Under the pieces are notes generated by a model. It did no database searches. It had not been told where the DNA came from and worked only from the letters and a program-made list of their open reading frames with translations. A program made the position numbers and the translations under genes. A DNA stretch of 40,358 bases from Caldalkalibacillus thermarum (GTDB taxonomy: Bacteria > Bacillota > Bacilli > Caldalkalibacillales > Caldalkalibacillaceae). Positions 1-8,723 of this stretch are shown piece after piece (positions within the stretch are counted from its first letter, which is position 1; each line of letters begins with the position of its first letter). Location of the stretch: assembly GCF_014644735.1 (NCBI RefSeq), contig NZ_BMKZ01000032.1, positions 1 to 40,358 on the forward strand. Direction: 5' to 3'.

Positions 1-2
1 TG

Positions 3-290
3 CAGAAAAACCGGCATTTGGCCAAAAGTATCGCTGACGCGTCGTGGTCCATGTTTCGCACCATGCTGGAATACAAGGCCAAATGGTACGGACGAACCAT
101 TGTGGTGGTGGACAAAACATTCCCTTCTAGCCAGTTGTGTTCCACTCCCGGCTGCGGCTATCGCTATCGGGAAGTTAAAAACCTCGGCTTGAGGGAATGG
201 ACATGTCCCTCATGTGGTACACTCCATGACCGGAACATCAATGCCGCAAGGAATATTTTGCAAGAAGGATTGCGATTGTTGGCCGTCTAG
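3..290 (+). CDS. tnpB: TnpB (IS200/IS605 OrfB) C-terminal part, cut by window edge
   Basis: The reading frame is open to the left edge, so only the last ~95 residues of an RNA-guided TnpB nuclease are visible. They include the C4 zinc ribbon (CSTPGC near the middle, then CPSC) and the following RuvC-III segment [12 protein letters not shown] with its catalytic Asp. TnpB is an RNA-guided DNA endonuclease encoded by IS200/IS605 and IS607 elements that helps keep the element at its site. The gene ends just before a right-end hairpin (357-404), the expected order for such an element. A TTG at 18 is only an internal codon; the true start lies outside the window. Intactness of the missing part cannot be judged. 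Confidence 0.9.
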   Translation, partial: QKNRHLAKSIADASWSMFRTMLEYKAKWYGRTIVVVDKTFPSSQLCSTPGCGYRYREVKNLGLREWTCPSCGTLHDRNINAARNILQEGLRLLAV

Positions 291-404
291 CCAACTGAAC
301 CGTGGGACACACGGGGATAGCCCGGTCAACTTCCCATCATGAGATGGGATTACCCGAGAAGCCCCCACCTCTAAGCGTTAGCGTAGGTGGTGGGAGTATG
401 TCAC
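291..404 (+). ncRNA. Putative omega-RNA / right end of the tnpB element
   Basis: This stretch runs from the tnpB stop codon to the inferred right boundary of the element. It is rich in short stems (for example CCCATCATGAGATGGG around 333-348) and ends in the 357-404 hairpin. In IS200/IS605 elements the omega-RNA scaffold is derived from exactly this region and its guide comes from the flank just past the right end, here from 405 on. The boundary at 404 rests on a 48-nt repeat that stops at the same GTCAC at 3226-3273. No RNA family model was run, so the RNA call is inference from position. Confidence 0.45.
357..404 (+). repeat. IS200/IS605-type right-end hairpin, copy 1
   Basis: A 48-nt imperfect palindrome: CCCCCACCT pairs with AGGTGGTGGG around a CTAA-GCG-TTAG inner hairpin, ending in GTCAC. 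It sits ~65 nt after the tnpB stop, as the subterminal right-end hairpin of a single-strand-transposing element should. An inverted copy with one mismatch lies at 3226-3273. Confidence 0.75.
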
Positions 405-677
405 TTTCCTGTCATTAGTTAAGAATGCATTGCATCAGGTTGCAGCTGCTACGCCGAACCAGTAAACAGAACTTTCCTTACTCTTAAGTGATTGGCTTTT
501 CAGTGTCTTCTGGTTATGCCCCGCGGTGTGCGGGGCATTCTTTCTCTGGGCCACAACCCTTGATCTTTGGCCTTATTTTAAGGTTAAATAAGAGTAACAC
601 CACTGATTGGATTGCATTTGCGGTCCGCTGGAAGGGCTGGATATGATTCAGTTTAATCTGTTCTGAGGGGGGAGGAT
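405..677. other. Intergenic region before the PucR-type regulator
   Basis: No gene is visible. It contains a strong hairpin at 516-538 and the ribosome-binding site of the next gene (GGGGGGAGGA at about 666-675, directly before the ATG at 678). A promoter for the regulator must lie between ~540 and 660, but I could not pick a convincing -35/-10 pair. Confidence 0.5.
516..547 (+). terminator. Intrinsic terminator-like hairpin
   Basis: ATGCCCCGC (516-524) pairs with GCGGGGCAT (530-538) around the loop GGTGT, followed by a T-rich tail TCTTTCTCT. It would stop transcription leaving the tnpB element before the regulator gene. Confidence 0.6.
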
Positions 678-1931
678 ATGAAGGGCGCTCTACCGAACCG
701 TAATCCTTTCAAAGGGCTGTATGAGGATCTGGAAAGCTTCGTCGACCGGATCAGCGACATGCTGTCATGCCCTATCACTTTGGAAGATGCCAATCACAGG
801 CTTTTAGCTTACAGCACCCATGACGACCGGACAGATCCGGCACGAACGGCCACCATCATGGGCAGGCGTGTCCCTGAAAAAGTGATTAACAGTTTATGGA
901 AAAACGGTGTGATTCCTCAACTAATGGCCAGTGATGAGCCCATTCGGGTCAAGAAAATCACTGACATTGGGCTGGATAACCGGGTGGCCATCTCTATCCG
1001 CCAAAATGAAGAGGTACTTGGTTACATCTGGGCCCTGGATATGGACCATACATTGGACGATGAGAAACTGGCCTTATTAAAACAAGCGGCCGAAGCCGCC
1101 AGAAAGCTCTTGCTTAAACGGCAAGCACACAAATATAAGCGGGAAGCTGGCCACCAGGAATTGCTCTGGCAATTGTTAACCGGGCATGCCGATACGGAAG
1201 AAGAAATCAAAGCAAAGTTTGAACAGCTTAAGCTTACCTTTCCTGCCATGGCCACAGTCATTGTCTTTCAGTTTGCCCAGGACGTGGATGCCCGGTTGGA
1301 GAACAAGCTTGGCTATATCCTGAAAACCTCCCAGCGCATCAAACCGGTTTTGTCTACAACGGATGGCCATCAGTTTATTTTATTGGCTGCTCCCCAATCT
1401 CAAGAAGCACCCCTCAAGGACTTTCAGCACTTTATCCCTGCCTGTATAGCCCTGATGAAAGAGCGTTTTGACGTATTTCCTATGCTGGGGGCCTGCGGAT
1501 CTATCCAACGCCATTTGCCAGCTGTTGAAAAAAGTTATAAAGAGGCCCTGTATGTACTAGACATAAAAGAAAAATTTGCCGAAGATACAGAGAAGATCTA
1601 CACCTATCAGGATTTAGGCATCTATCAGTTCCTGGATGTGATTGCTGACAAAAGAAAGAGAGACGGTTCGGTCAATCACGCCTTGCAAAAACTTTACGCC
1701 TATGACCAGCAGCACAACAGCCAGTTGGTCAAAACTTTGGATGTTTACCTCAATAAAGATACCAATCTGAATGAAACAGCCAAAGCGCTGCATATTCATG
1801 TCAATACGTTAAACTACCGGCTTAAGCGCATTGCAGAAATCGGCGAGATAAACCTGAGTGATCCCAACCAAAAAATGATGTTGTATATTGATCTAAAAAT
1901 TAATAAATATACAGCAAAAGGCCATTTGTAG
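678..1931 (+). CDS. PucR-family transcriptional regulator (AdeR-like)
   Basis: A 417-residue regulator with an N-terminal sensory domain (about 15-150), a middle PucR/CdaR GGDEF-like region and a C-terminal PucR helix-turn-helix (about 350-405: [22 protein letters not shown]). In Bacillus subtilis the PucR-family protein AdeR (YukF) activates alanine dehydrogenase, and here the gene lies directly upstream of ald in the same orientation, so the same role is likely. The start is set by the strong Shine-Dalgarno GGGGGGAGGA just upstream. A terminator overlaps the stop codon, so ald is probably transcribed from its own promoter in the 1958-2080 gap. Function is inferred from domain architecture plus neighbour. 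Confidence 0.85.
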   Translation: MKGALPNRNPFKGLYEDLESFVDRISDMLSCPITLEDANHRLLAYSTHDDRTDPARTATIMGRRVPEKVINSLWKNGVIPQLMASDEPIRVKKITDIGLDNRVAISIRQNEEVLGYIWALDMDHTLDDEKLALLKQAAEAARKLLLKRQAHKYKREAGHQELLWQLLTGHADTEEEIKAKFEQLKLTFPAMATVIVFQFAQDVDARLENKLGYILKTSQRIKPVLSTTDGHQFILLAAPQSQEAPLKDFQHFIPACIALMKERFDVFPMLGACGSIQRHLPAVEKSYKEALYVLDIKEKFAEDTEKIYTYQDLGIYQFLDVIADKRKRDGSVNHALQKLYAYDQQHNSQLVKTLDVYLNKDTNLNETAKALHIHVNTLNYRLKRIAEIGEINLSDPNQKMMLYIDLKINKYTAKGHL

Positions 1932-1957
1932 ATTTCTACAAAAGGTCTTTTTTATTT
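1920..1957 (+). terminator. Terminator of the PucR-type regulator
   Basis: GGCC-A-TTTGTAGA pairs with TCTACAAA-A-GGTC (one A/A mismatch and one G-U pair), followed by TTTTTTATTTT. The stem overlaps the last codons and stop of the regulator. Confidence 0.7.
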
Positions 1958-2092
1958 TCTCTGTTCTGCATAAAGAAAAATCCGCTCCATCCCTCTATAC
2001 TTGTACTAAGGGAGTCCTATTGTCCGGAAGCTTGCACAATGCACAATTCCCGAGACCAGGCCGATTATAGTCTCATCTGTGGAGGGATAAAC

Positions 2093-3229
2093 ATGATTAT
2101 CAGCGTGCCCAAAGAAATCAAGAATAATGAAAACCGCGTGGCTTTAACTCCAGCCGGCGTCATGTCCTTCGTCAATGCAGGACACAAAGTCCTTATCCAA
2201 GCAGGGGCCGGAGTTGGAAGCGGTTTCAGCGATGAGGCCTATGTCCAAGCCGGGGCCACCATCATTGAGGAGGCTGCTGAGATATGGGCCAAGGCCGAGA
2301 TGGTGATGAAGGTCAAAGAACCACTTCCCTCGGAATATGAGTATTTCCGCGAAGGGCTGGTGCTGTTTACCTATCTCCATTTGGCAGCTGAGCCGTCTCT
2401 GGCAAAAGCCTTGCTGGAAAAAGGCGTAACGGCCGTTGCTTATGAAACGGTGGAAGTGAATGGCACCCTGCCCCTCTTGACACCAATGAGTGAAGTGGCC
2501 GGACGGATGGCCGTCCAAATCGGGGCTCAGTTCTTGGAAAAACCTAAAGGCGGCAAAGGCATCCTGCTGGGTGGTGTGCCGGGGGTCAAACGGGGCAAAG
2601 TGACCATTATCGGCGGTGGCGTTGTCGGTACCAACGCAGCCAAAATTGCCGTCGGCCTGGGGGCTGACGTCACAATTATCGACCTGAACGCCGAACGTTT
2701 GCGCCAATTGGATGATATATTTGGCACACGCATTAATACGCTGATGTCCAACGCTTACAATATAGCCGAAGCTGTGCAGGAGTCAGATCTGGTGATTGGT
2801 GCCGTGCTGATTCCGGGAGCCAAGGCCCCTAAACTGGTTACCGAAGAGATGATCCGTTCCATGGAGCCTGGTTCGGTTGTAGTGGATGTGGCCGTTGACC
2901 AAGGGGGAATTTTCGAAACGGTCGACCGTATCACCACCCATGATGACCCTGTTTTCATCAAGCATGATGTCGTCCATTACGCGGTGGCCAACATGCCTGG
3001 AGCGGTGCCCCGCACCTCCACCATTGCCTTAACCAATGTGACGGTGCCTTATGCCCTGCAAATCGCCAATAAGGGCATACACCAAGCAGTTGTTGACAAC
3101 CCGGCTTTGAAAAAAGGGGTTAATGTGGCTGGCGGCGCCATCACCTATGAGGCGGTGGCCCGTGATCTTGGTTACCCGTACGTTCCGGTGGAAAAAGCTC
3201 TGTCTCAAACCAATTCCACTATCTTGTGA
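2093..3229 (+). CDS. ald: Alanine dehydrogenase
   Basis: Catalyses NAD-dependent, reversible oxidative deamination of L-alanine to pyruvate and ammonia in the cytoplasm. The 378-residue product matches the normal family length. The family N-terminus [20 protein letters not shown] is present, as is the Rossmann glycine motif [20 protein letters not shown] and the C-terminal region with [13 protein letters not shown]. An upstream in-frame ATG at 2039 was rejected: the ATG at 2093 has GGAGGG (2081-2086) at good spacing and gives the conserved N-terminus. The adjacent PucR-type gene is the probable activator. The TGA stop is the first part of a 48-nt IS right-end repeat (3226-3273), so the last bases of the gene were set or replaced by a mobile-element end. 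Confidence 0.96.
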   Translation: MIISVPKEIKNNENRVALTPAGVMSFVNAGHKVLIQAGAGVGSGFSDEAYVQAGATIIEEAAEIWAKAEMVMKVKEPLPSEYEYFREGLVLFTYLHLAAEPSLAKALLEKGVTAVAYETVEVNGTLPLLTPMSEVAGRMAVQIGAQFLEKPKGGKGILLGGVPGVKRGKVTIIGGGVVGTNAAKIAVGLGADVTIIDLNAERLRQLDDIFGTRINTLMSNAYNIAEAVQESDLVIGAVLIPGAKAPKLVTEEMIRSMEPGSVVVDVAVDQGGIFETVDRITTHDDPVFIKHDVVHYAVANMPGAVPRTSTIALTNVTVPYALQIANKGIHQAVVDNPALKKGVNVAGGAITYEAVARDLGYPYVPVEKALSQTNSTIL

Positions 3230-3273
3230 CATACTCCCACCACCTACGCTGACGCTTAGAGGTGGGGGCTTCT
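3226..3273 (-). repeat. Orphan IS right-end hairpin, copy 2 (inverted)
   Basis: This is the reverse complement of 357-404 with a single mismatch (47 of 48 identical). No transposase accompanies it. It starts at GTGAC, whose TGA is the ald stop codon. Similarity to copy 1 ends at AGAAGCCCCC on the inner side, so only the terminal hairpin is present. Confidence 0.75.
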
Positions 3274-3540
3274 GTCGGAGGTAAGTTAAAATAAGCGGTC
3301 TTAACAAACGGACATCTCTGCCCACACTTGGGGCATGAGATGTCTTTCATTTTTCTTTATACGGGGGCTGGGCTGGCTCCTTTGTCTTGCCTGGTTGTCG
3401 TACTGTTCATCAGGCAATGGACGCAATGGGTTTGTCTTCCTGTTTAGCATGTAGTATGCTTAATATATAATCTGGTACTTAGTATGGATGATCCACGCTG
3501 TTGACCACGGGCAAGCACTCTGGAATCGAGGTGTAGCACA
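3274..3540 (+). other. Intergenic region between ald and the GGDEF-EAL gene
   Basis: It holds the terminator hairpin at 3311-3344 and then an AT-rich stretch leading to the Shine-Dalgarno GAGGTG (3528-3533) of the next gene. I see no further gene. Confidence 0.5.
3311..3356 (+). terminator. ald terminator
   Basis: GACATCTC-TGCCC (3311-3323) pairs with GGGCA-T-GAGATGTC (3331-3344), a 13-bp stem with one bulged T, followed by TTTCATTTTTCTTT. The IS end at 3226-3273 lies between the ald stop and this terminator. Confidence 0.75.
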
Positions 3541-5790
3541 GTGAACGATCGGCCTGAGTTGTCGAAGTATTCATTCTATTGCCATGGGGACATTTCCGCC
3601 CAAAACAGATCTGAAATGTTGTTAATGGGGCACCAACGCATTTTGAACATGATGGCCAACGATGATCCCCTCGAGGATATCTTAACTGAGATTGCCTTAA
3701 CCGCCGAACGGATTAATCCCGGTCTCATCTGTTCCATCATGCTGCTCAAAGGCAATCAATTATTTCACGGCGCTGCCCCCAGCCTTCCCCAAGAATTCAT
3801 CAAAGAAATCAATGGGATACACATTGGCTCCTGTGCAGGGTCGTGCGGGACTGCCGCCTATCTTAAGAAATTGGTTATTGTGGAAAATATCGCCACTGAC
3901 CCGTTATGGGCAGATTTTAAACAGATAGCCTTAGACCATGGTCTTGCTTCCTGCTGGTCTATGCCCATTGTGGATGCTCGAAACAAAGTATTGGGCACAT
4001 TTGCCATCTATCACCGCACCCCTCTAACACCCACTCATGAGGAGTTAAAACTGATTGATACCTTCTCCTCCCTGGCCAGTTTGGCCCTGGGGCACGAACG
4101 GACAAAAAGGAAACTTGAGGAAAGCGAACAACGCTATAAGTCTCTGTTTAAATACAATACGGACGCTGTTTTTACCCTTGATGTCAACGGGCACTTTTTA
4201 ACAGCCAACAAGGCAGCTATCGCTCTGTCTGGATATTCGCGCAAAGAATTGTTGAACATGTCGTTTACACTCCTTGTTGTCATGGAGGATCTGGGCAAAA
4301 CTTTAAAAGCGTTTAGGGAAACGCTTAACGGCAACCCCCAAAACTTTGAGATGTGTTTCCAGAATAAACAAGGGGAGCGGATTCATTTAAACATTACCTC
4401 CGTCCCGATTGTTGTTAATGAAAGCGTGACAGGCGTGTTCTGCATTGCCAAGGATATCACGCAACGCAAATTGTATGAAAAACAAGTGCAGCAACTGGCC
4501 CATTACGATGCTTTAACCCACTTGCCCAACCGCCGGCTGTTGCAAGAACGGCTGAATCAAACCCTATCCGCGGCCAAACGGGACAATCATCTGTCGGCCC
4601 TTTTATACCTTGATCTGGACCGCTTCAAAGTGATTAACGATTCGCTTGGCCATGATATAGGAGACGAACTGCTGCGTGAAGTTGCTGGCCGTCTGCTTAG
4701 TTCTGTATCCGATACGGCTACCGTTTCCCGCCTTGGGGGCGACGAATTTATCATTTTACTGCCCCAGATTGCCAATCAGGACGAAGCCGTCACAGTGGTC
4801 AAAAACATTTTGCACAACATGCAAAAACCGTTTAACATCCGCTCGTACGACCTGCGCATCACGGCCAGCATTGGCCTGGTCTTTATTCCTCAAGACGGTG
4901 TCACAGCAGATGAATTAATCAAACGGGCCGATATGGCAATGTATGAAGCGAAACGGTCAGGGAAAAACACGTACTGCCTCTTTGCCAAAGAGATGGAGGA
5001 TCACACCCTGCAACCTGCCTTGTTGGAAAATGACCTGCATTACGCCATTGAGCGGGGACAGCTTGCGGTTTATTACCAACCGATCATCGATCTGGTGTCC
5101 GGTGAGGTGATCGGTATGGAAGCCCTGCTCCGTTGGCAGCATCCTGAATACGGTTTCATTTCGCCAGGCATTTTTATCCCCCTTGCTGAGGAAACCGGAT
5201 TAATCCATTCCATCGGCCGTTGGGTTTTACGGGAAGCTTGCCTGCAAAACAAACGCTGGCAAGAAGAAGGCTACCAGCCCATCCGCATGTCGGTTAATGT
5301 TTCCATGAAACAGCTTCAAGAAAAAGATTTCCATCACCACATCAAAAACATTCTGGATGAAAGCGGACTGGACCCACAATTTCTGGAGTTAGAGATGACG
5401 GAAAGCACCATCATGCAAAATGAGCAAACGGTGATTGAAAACTTGAAACACATTAAAGCGCTTGGGGTGCGCATATCGATCGATGACTTCGGGGCAGGCT
5501 ATTCCTCCCTGAGCTATTTAAAACAGTTTGACGTCGATACGTTAAAAATCGATAAATCATTTATTCACGACCTGCCTGACCATCATTACGGCCATGTGAT
5601 TACGACCGCTGTCATCTCCATTGCCCATAGTCTGAACATGAATGTTGTAGCGGAGGGTGTGGAAAAGAAGGAACAATGGAAGTGCCTGGAAAGCATCCAC
5701 TGTGATGCTGCCCAAGGGTATTTGTTCAGCCCGCCTTCACCAGTGGAAGGGTTGCAGCCACTGCTTGAAACAGGAAGATGGAGCAAGTGA
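3541..5790 (+). CDS. GAF-PAS-GGDEF-EAL cyclic-di-GMP turnover protein
   Basis: A 749-residue protein without evident membrane segments. Order: GAF-type sensor (about 30-180, with the GSCAGSCGTAAYLK segment), PAS (about 185-310), GGDEF (intact GGDEF at 399-403) and EAL (EAL at 527-529; DDFGAGYSS from about 648). Both catalytic signatures are intact, so it may make and/or hydrolyse cyclic di-GMP; which activity dominates cannot be read from sequence. It starts at GTG 3541 with GAGGTG seven bases upstream; the next in-frame ATG at 3616 would cut into the N-terminal region. It is single-gene, with rlmH converging 18 bases downstream. The cysteine-containing GAF suggests a ligand or redox input, but this is not provable here. 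Confidence 0.92.
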   Translation: MNDRPELSKYSFYCHGDISAQNRSEMLLMGHQRILNMMANDDPLEDILTEIALTAERINPGLICSIMLLKGNQLFHGAAPSLPQEFIKEINGIHIGSCAGSCGTAAYLKKLVIVENIATDPLWADFKQIALDHGLASCWSMPIVDARNKVLGTFAIYHRTPLTPTHEELKLIDTFSSLASLALGHERTKRKLEESEQRYKSLFKYNTDAVFTLDVNGHFLTANKAAIALSGYSRKELLNMSFTLLVVMEDLGKTLKAFRETLNGNPQNFEMCFQNKQGERIHLNITSVPIVVNESVTGVFCIAKDITQRKLYEKQVQQLAHYDALTHLPNRRLLQERLNQTLSAAKRDNHLSALLYLDLDRFKVINDSLGHDIGDELLREVAGRLLSSVSDTATVSRLGGDEFIILLPQIANQDEAVTVVKNILHNMQKPFNIRSYDLRITASIGLVFIPQDGVTADELIKRADMAMYEAKRSGKNTYCLFAKEMEDHTLQPALLENDLHYAIERGQLAVYYQPIIDLVSGEVIGMEALLRWQHPEYGFISPGIFIPLAEETGLIHSIGRWVLREACLQNKRWQEEGYQPIRMSVNVSMKQLQEKDFHHHIKNILDESGLDPQFLELEMTESTIMQNEQTVIENLKHIKALGVRISIDDFGAGYSSLSYLKQFDVDTLKIDKSFIHDLPDHHYGHVITTAVISIAHSLNMNVVAEGVEKKEQWKCLESIHCDAAQGYLFSPPSPVEGLQPLLETGRWSK

Positions 5791-5808
5791 AACAAGACAA
5801 ATAAAAAG

Positions 5809-6288
5809 TTACTTATGATACGGTTCACCCTTCATAATCTTAAACGACCGGTAGAGCTGCTCCAGTAAGATCAGCTTCATCAGCTGATGGGGAAAGGTCA
5901 TCTTGGAAAAGGAAAGCTGCACGTTGGCCCGCTTGAGAACCTCATCGGCCAGTCCGTTGGAGCCACCGATCACAAACACAATCTGGCTGCGGCCGTAAGT
6001 GGCCAGCTGCTCCAGTTCCCTGGCCAATTGTTCGGAGGACCATTGCACCCCTTCAACCGCTAAGGCAATAACATAATGTTCCGGCTTAATATGGGCCAAA
6101 AGGCGTTTTCCTTCCTTGGCCTTCACTTGACGCAACTGTTCTTCACTTAAGTGCTCCGGTGCTTGTTCATCGTTTACCTCAATCAGCTTCAACTTGCAAT
6201 ACGGTTTTATCCTTTTTTCAAATTCGGCGATCCCTTGCCTTAAGTATTTTTCTTTGATCTTGCCCACACTGAGTACCGTAATCTGCAT
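5809..6288 (-). CDS. rlmH: 23S rRNA pseudouridine-1915 N3-methyltransferase
   Basis: A SPOUT-family methyltransferase that modifies pseudouridine 1915 in helix 69 of 23S rRNA using S-adenosylmethionine. The 159-residue product has the family N-terminus [16 protein letters not shown], the SAM-binding knot FVIGGSNGL and the typical C-terminus [15 protein letters not shown] start 18 codons upstream is open but not conserved; the ATG at 6288 has AGGATG upstream. It follows the wal operon and htrC, as in other Bacillales. Two DnaA-box-like sites lie just upstream. Confidence 0.96.
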   Translation of the reverse strand: MQITVLSVGKIKEKYLRQGIAEFEKRIKPYCKLKLIEVNDEQAPEHLSEEQLRQVKAKEGKRLLAHIKPEHYVIALAVEGVQWSSEQLARELEQLATYGRSQIVFVIGGSNGLADEVLKRANVQLSFSKMTFPHQLMKLILLEQLYRSFKIMKGEPYHK

Positions 6289-6334
6289 TAAGAACATCCT
6301 TTCGCACAAGATATTGAGCTTTACAACAGTAAAG

Positions 6335-6366
6335 TTATCCACATGTTGATCACAGTCTGTGTATAA
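6335..6366. promoter_or_regulatory. Pair of DnaA boxes upstream of rlmH
   Basis: TTATCCACA (6335-6343) is a perfect DnaA box. TGTGTATAA (6358-6366) is TTATACACA on the other strand, fitting TTATNCACA. They face each other 14 bases apart. In B. subtilis the region upstream of the rlmH homologue yydA is one of the chromosomal DnaA-binding clusters outside oriC, from memory of that literature. Confidence 0.5.
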
Positions 6367-6385
6367 CTATTTTGACAATATACAA

Positions 6386-6415
6386 CTAAATAAGAGGCAA
6401 CCACTTAAGGTTGCC
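6386..6415 (-). terminator. htrC terminator
   Basis: GGCAACC (6396-6402) pairs with GGTTGCC (6409-6415) around ACTTAA. Reading leftward it is followed by TCTTATTTAG. It separates the htrC transcript from rlmH. Confidence 0.6.
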
Positions 6416-6475
6416 CCACAGATCAATTTATCGTCAAGATAATATCTATACCATGATTCTCTAACCGCAGCCTGG

Positions 6476-7720
6476 TTACTGTTCAATTGGCTCTGCCTGT
6501 TCCAGAGTCAATTCCGCCGTCATGGGCAAGCCATCACGGTAAAATTTCACTTCAATCGTCTGGCCAATTTTAGTCTTGTTATAGAGATATTTGCGCAACT
6601 CAATACCATTGGCAATCTCTTCCCCGTTAATAGCCACAATCACGTCCCGTTCCTGAAGCCCTGCTTTATCTGCTGCCGACATGGGACGCACAGCTCTGAC
6701 CACAACGCCTTGCGTGACATCACGGGGCAGCTTCAGGGTTTCATACCAGTGATAGCTGTCGATGCTGGCCAAGTCAATGATGTCAATCCCCATTTGCGGA
6801 CGGAGCACTTGGCCATGGTTCATCAGGTCTTCAATCACCGGAATGGCATCATTGATCGGAATGGCAAAGCCCATGCCTTCAATCGGCATGCCTGAAGTGC
6901 CAAAAATACCGGACTGCCTACCGAATTCAGCAATTTTCAAGCTGTTAATGCCAATCACTTGACCAGCAATGTTGACCAATGCGCCACCGCTGTTTCCAGG
7001 ATTGATTGCCGCATCGGTCTGGATGACGTTTAACTCCCAGCCGTTTTGCACTTCAATGGAACGCTCTTTGGCACTGATGATGCCCATCGTCACTGTACGG
7101 GAAAATTCAAGTCCCAAGGGGTTGCCGATCGCAATAGCCGGCTCTCCGGTACGGATCGCATCGGAATCCCCAAACTCCGCCACTGTGTCCACCTGCTGGC
7201 CATCAATGGACAAAACAGCCAGGTCCGTCAACGGATCGGCTCCCACCAGTTCAGCTGGCACACGTTCCCCATTGGCCAGGGAAACCTCTACCTCCTTGGC
7301 GCCTTGAATCACATGGAAATTGGTGACAATATAAGCTTTGCCATCTTTTTTCTCAAAAATAATACCGGATCCTGTGCCACGCTCCACATTTCTGATATCT
7401 TGCTGGAAGAAATCAGCTGTTTGCTGAATGTTGACCACACCCACGATCGCATCGGACACTTTTTCCACCACTTCAGTAATGTCTGAGGTGACCTCGACAG
7501 ACGTCCGCTGATACTGGGTTGGCCCAGTTGAGGCCGGTGTATCAGGGGAGTTCACCGCTTCATTCACCAGGCTGCCGGATATAAGACCTGCATTCGCTAG
7601 CAATGGAAGCATGATTCCCGCCACCAGCCCGCCAATGACTGCAGAAACCAGTGCGACTAGCCATGTTCTGGGCTGGCGTTTCCGGGGGGACTGGTTTAAA
7701 CCCTCGTCGTAAAAACCCAT
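6476..7720 (-). CDS. htrC: HtrA-family membrane-anchored serine protease
   Basis: A trypsin-like protease/chaperone of the DegP/HtrA family acting outside the membrane on misfolded proteins. The 414-residue product has one N-terminal membrane anchor (about residues 18-45), a protease domain with triad His136, Asp166 and Ser244 (GNSGGALV), and one C-terminal PDZ domain (DVIVAINGEEI). The start was placed at ATG 7720, eight bases after AAGGCAGG; the upstream GTG at 7729 overlaps that ribosome-binding site. Its place right after walJ corresponds to HtrC (YyxA) of B. subtilis. A promoter (TTGTGC-16-TATAAT) and a gap of ~200 bases to walJ suggest it can be transcribed separately. Confidence 0.93.
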   Translation of the reverse strand: MGFYDEGLNQSPRKRQPRTWLVALVSAVIGGLVAGIMLPLLANAGLISGSLVNEAVNSPDTPASTGPTQYQRTSVEVTSDITEVVEKVSDAIVGVVNIQQTADFFQQDIRNVERGTGSGIIFEKKDGKAYIVTNFHVIQGAKEVEVSLANGERVPAELVGADPLTDLAVLSIDGQQVDTVAEFGDSDAIRTGEPAIAIGNPLGLEFSRTVTMGIISAKERSIEVQNGWELNVIQTDAAINPGNSGGALVNIAGQVIGINSLKIAEFGRQSGIFGTSGMPIEGMGFAIPINDAIPVIEDLMNHGQVLRPQMGIDIIDLASIDSYHWYETLKLPRDVTQGVVVRAVRPMSAADKAGLQERDVIVAINGEEIANGIELRKYLYNKTKIGQTIEVKFYRDGLPMTAELTLEQAEPIEQ

Positions 7721-7778
7721 ACAGAACACCTGCCTTCACAAAATATGACAGATAAATCGTCTATCTCCCCTACTATAT

Positions 7779-7806
7779 ATTATAGTGATTTTAGTTAAAG
7801 GCACAA
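7779..7806 (-). promoter_or_regulatory. htrC promoter (sigma-A-like)
   Basis: On the minus strand TTGTGC (7806-7801) is followed after 16 bases by TATAAT (7784-7779), about 60 bases upstream of the htrC start. Confidence 0.55.
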
Positions 7807-7918
7807 TTTCAAAACGGTGAAGATTTTTTTACATTTAGAGCTGGCCGTCGTCTTTCAGGCAAAATCTGCAGCGGATGGGATGCTAAACAAACAAGGACCA
7901 ACCCCTTCACCCCAGGGG

Positions 7919-8713
7919 CTAAACCGCCACCAGCCTGGTCGGGCGGTCAGGATATGTATCATGCAAAGTCACCTGCTGGCCAACGGGCACGCCTTCCGCC
8001 TTCAAAATCTGTTCCACGGTCATACGGGCCAAATCCTGCATGTTGTTATCTTGACTAAGATGAGCCAAATACACTTTTTGGGTGCAATCGGTAATAATCT
8101 CAGCCAAAGCCTCCCCACTGGCTTCATTGGACAGGTGGCCCACATCACTTAAAATCCTGCGCTTAATGTTCCACGGATAGCGGCTCATCCTCAGCATCTG
8201 GACATCATGGTTAGCTTCAAAAATGAGCACCTGCGAGCCGCGCAAAATGCCTTTAATTTTTTCACTGACATAGCCCAAATCCGTCGCCATGCTGAGCTTT
8301 TTGCCCCCGTGGTAAAAACAGAAAGCCATAGGCTCTACGGCATCATGGGAAATGCCGTAGGACTCAATGTCGATATCGCCCAAAGTTAAAGTTTGCCCCC
8401 GCTCAAAATGAAACTTTTGCTCCCCGTCTATTTTCCCACACAACTTATCCAGTTCAAACCATGTTTTAGCGTTGGCATAAACCGGTATTTTATAGCGGCG
8501 GGCCAGCACCCCCAAGCCCTTGATATGGTCGGCATGCTCATGGGTGATTAAAATGGCATCCAGTTGACCGGGGTGTTCTCCGATCTCAGCAAACAGCTGT
8601 TCCAATTTCTTGCCTGATAAGCCAGCATCCACTAAGAGACGCGTTTGTTCTGTTTTGATAAAAATCGCATTGCCTGTACTGCCGCTGGCCAAGACAGAAT
8701 AGTGTAAGGTCAC
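7919..8713 (-). CDS. walJ: WalJ (YycJ) metallo-beta-lactamase-fold hydrolase
   Basis: A 264-residue metallo-beta-lactamase-fold protein with zinc motif THEHADH and the nuclease-like GxTGN start LASGSTGN. WalJ is conserved at the end of the wal operon in Firmicutes and has been linked to coordinating DNA replication/repair with division, but its substrate is not firmly known. The start was moved from GTG 8722 to GTG 8713, which has GAGGTGA upstream and gives MTLHYSVLASGSTGN, matching the B. subtilis protein. It lies 10 bases after walI and is probably cotranscribed with it. Confidence 0.93.
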   Translation of the reverse strand: MTLHYSVLASGSTGNAIFIKTEQTRLLVDAGLSGKKLEQLFAEIGEHPGQLDAILITHEHADHIKGLGVLARRYKIPVYANAKTWFELDKLCGKIDGEQKFHFERGQTLTLGDIDIESYGISHDAVEPMAFCFYHGGKKLSMATDLGYVSEKIKGILRGSQVLIFEANHDVQMLRMSRYPWNIKRRILSDVGHLSNEASGEALAEIITDCTQKVYLAHLSQDNNMQDLARMTVEQILKAEGVPVGQQVTLHDTYPDRPTRLVAV

Positions 8714-8723
8714 CTTGCTCACC

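Noticed and set aside
2144-2707. 187-codon open frame antisense to ald.
   Set aside because: It is a shadow of the ald coding sequence without a ribosome-binding site or recognisable protein.
8713-8722. GTG 8722 as the walJ start.
   Set aside because: Its only possible ribosome-binding site abuts the codon; GTG 8713 has proper spacing and yields the conserved N-terminus.
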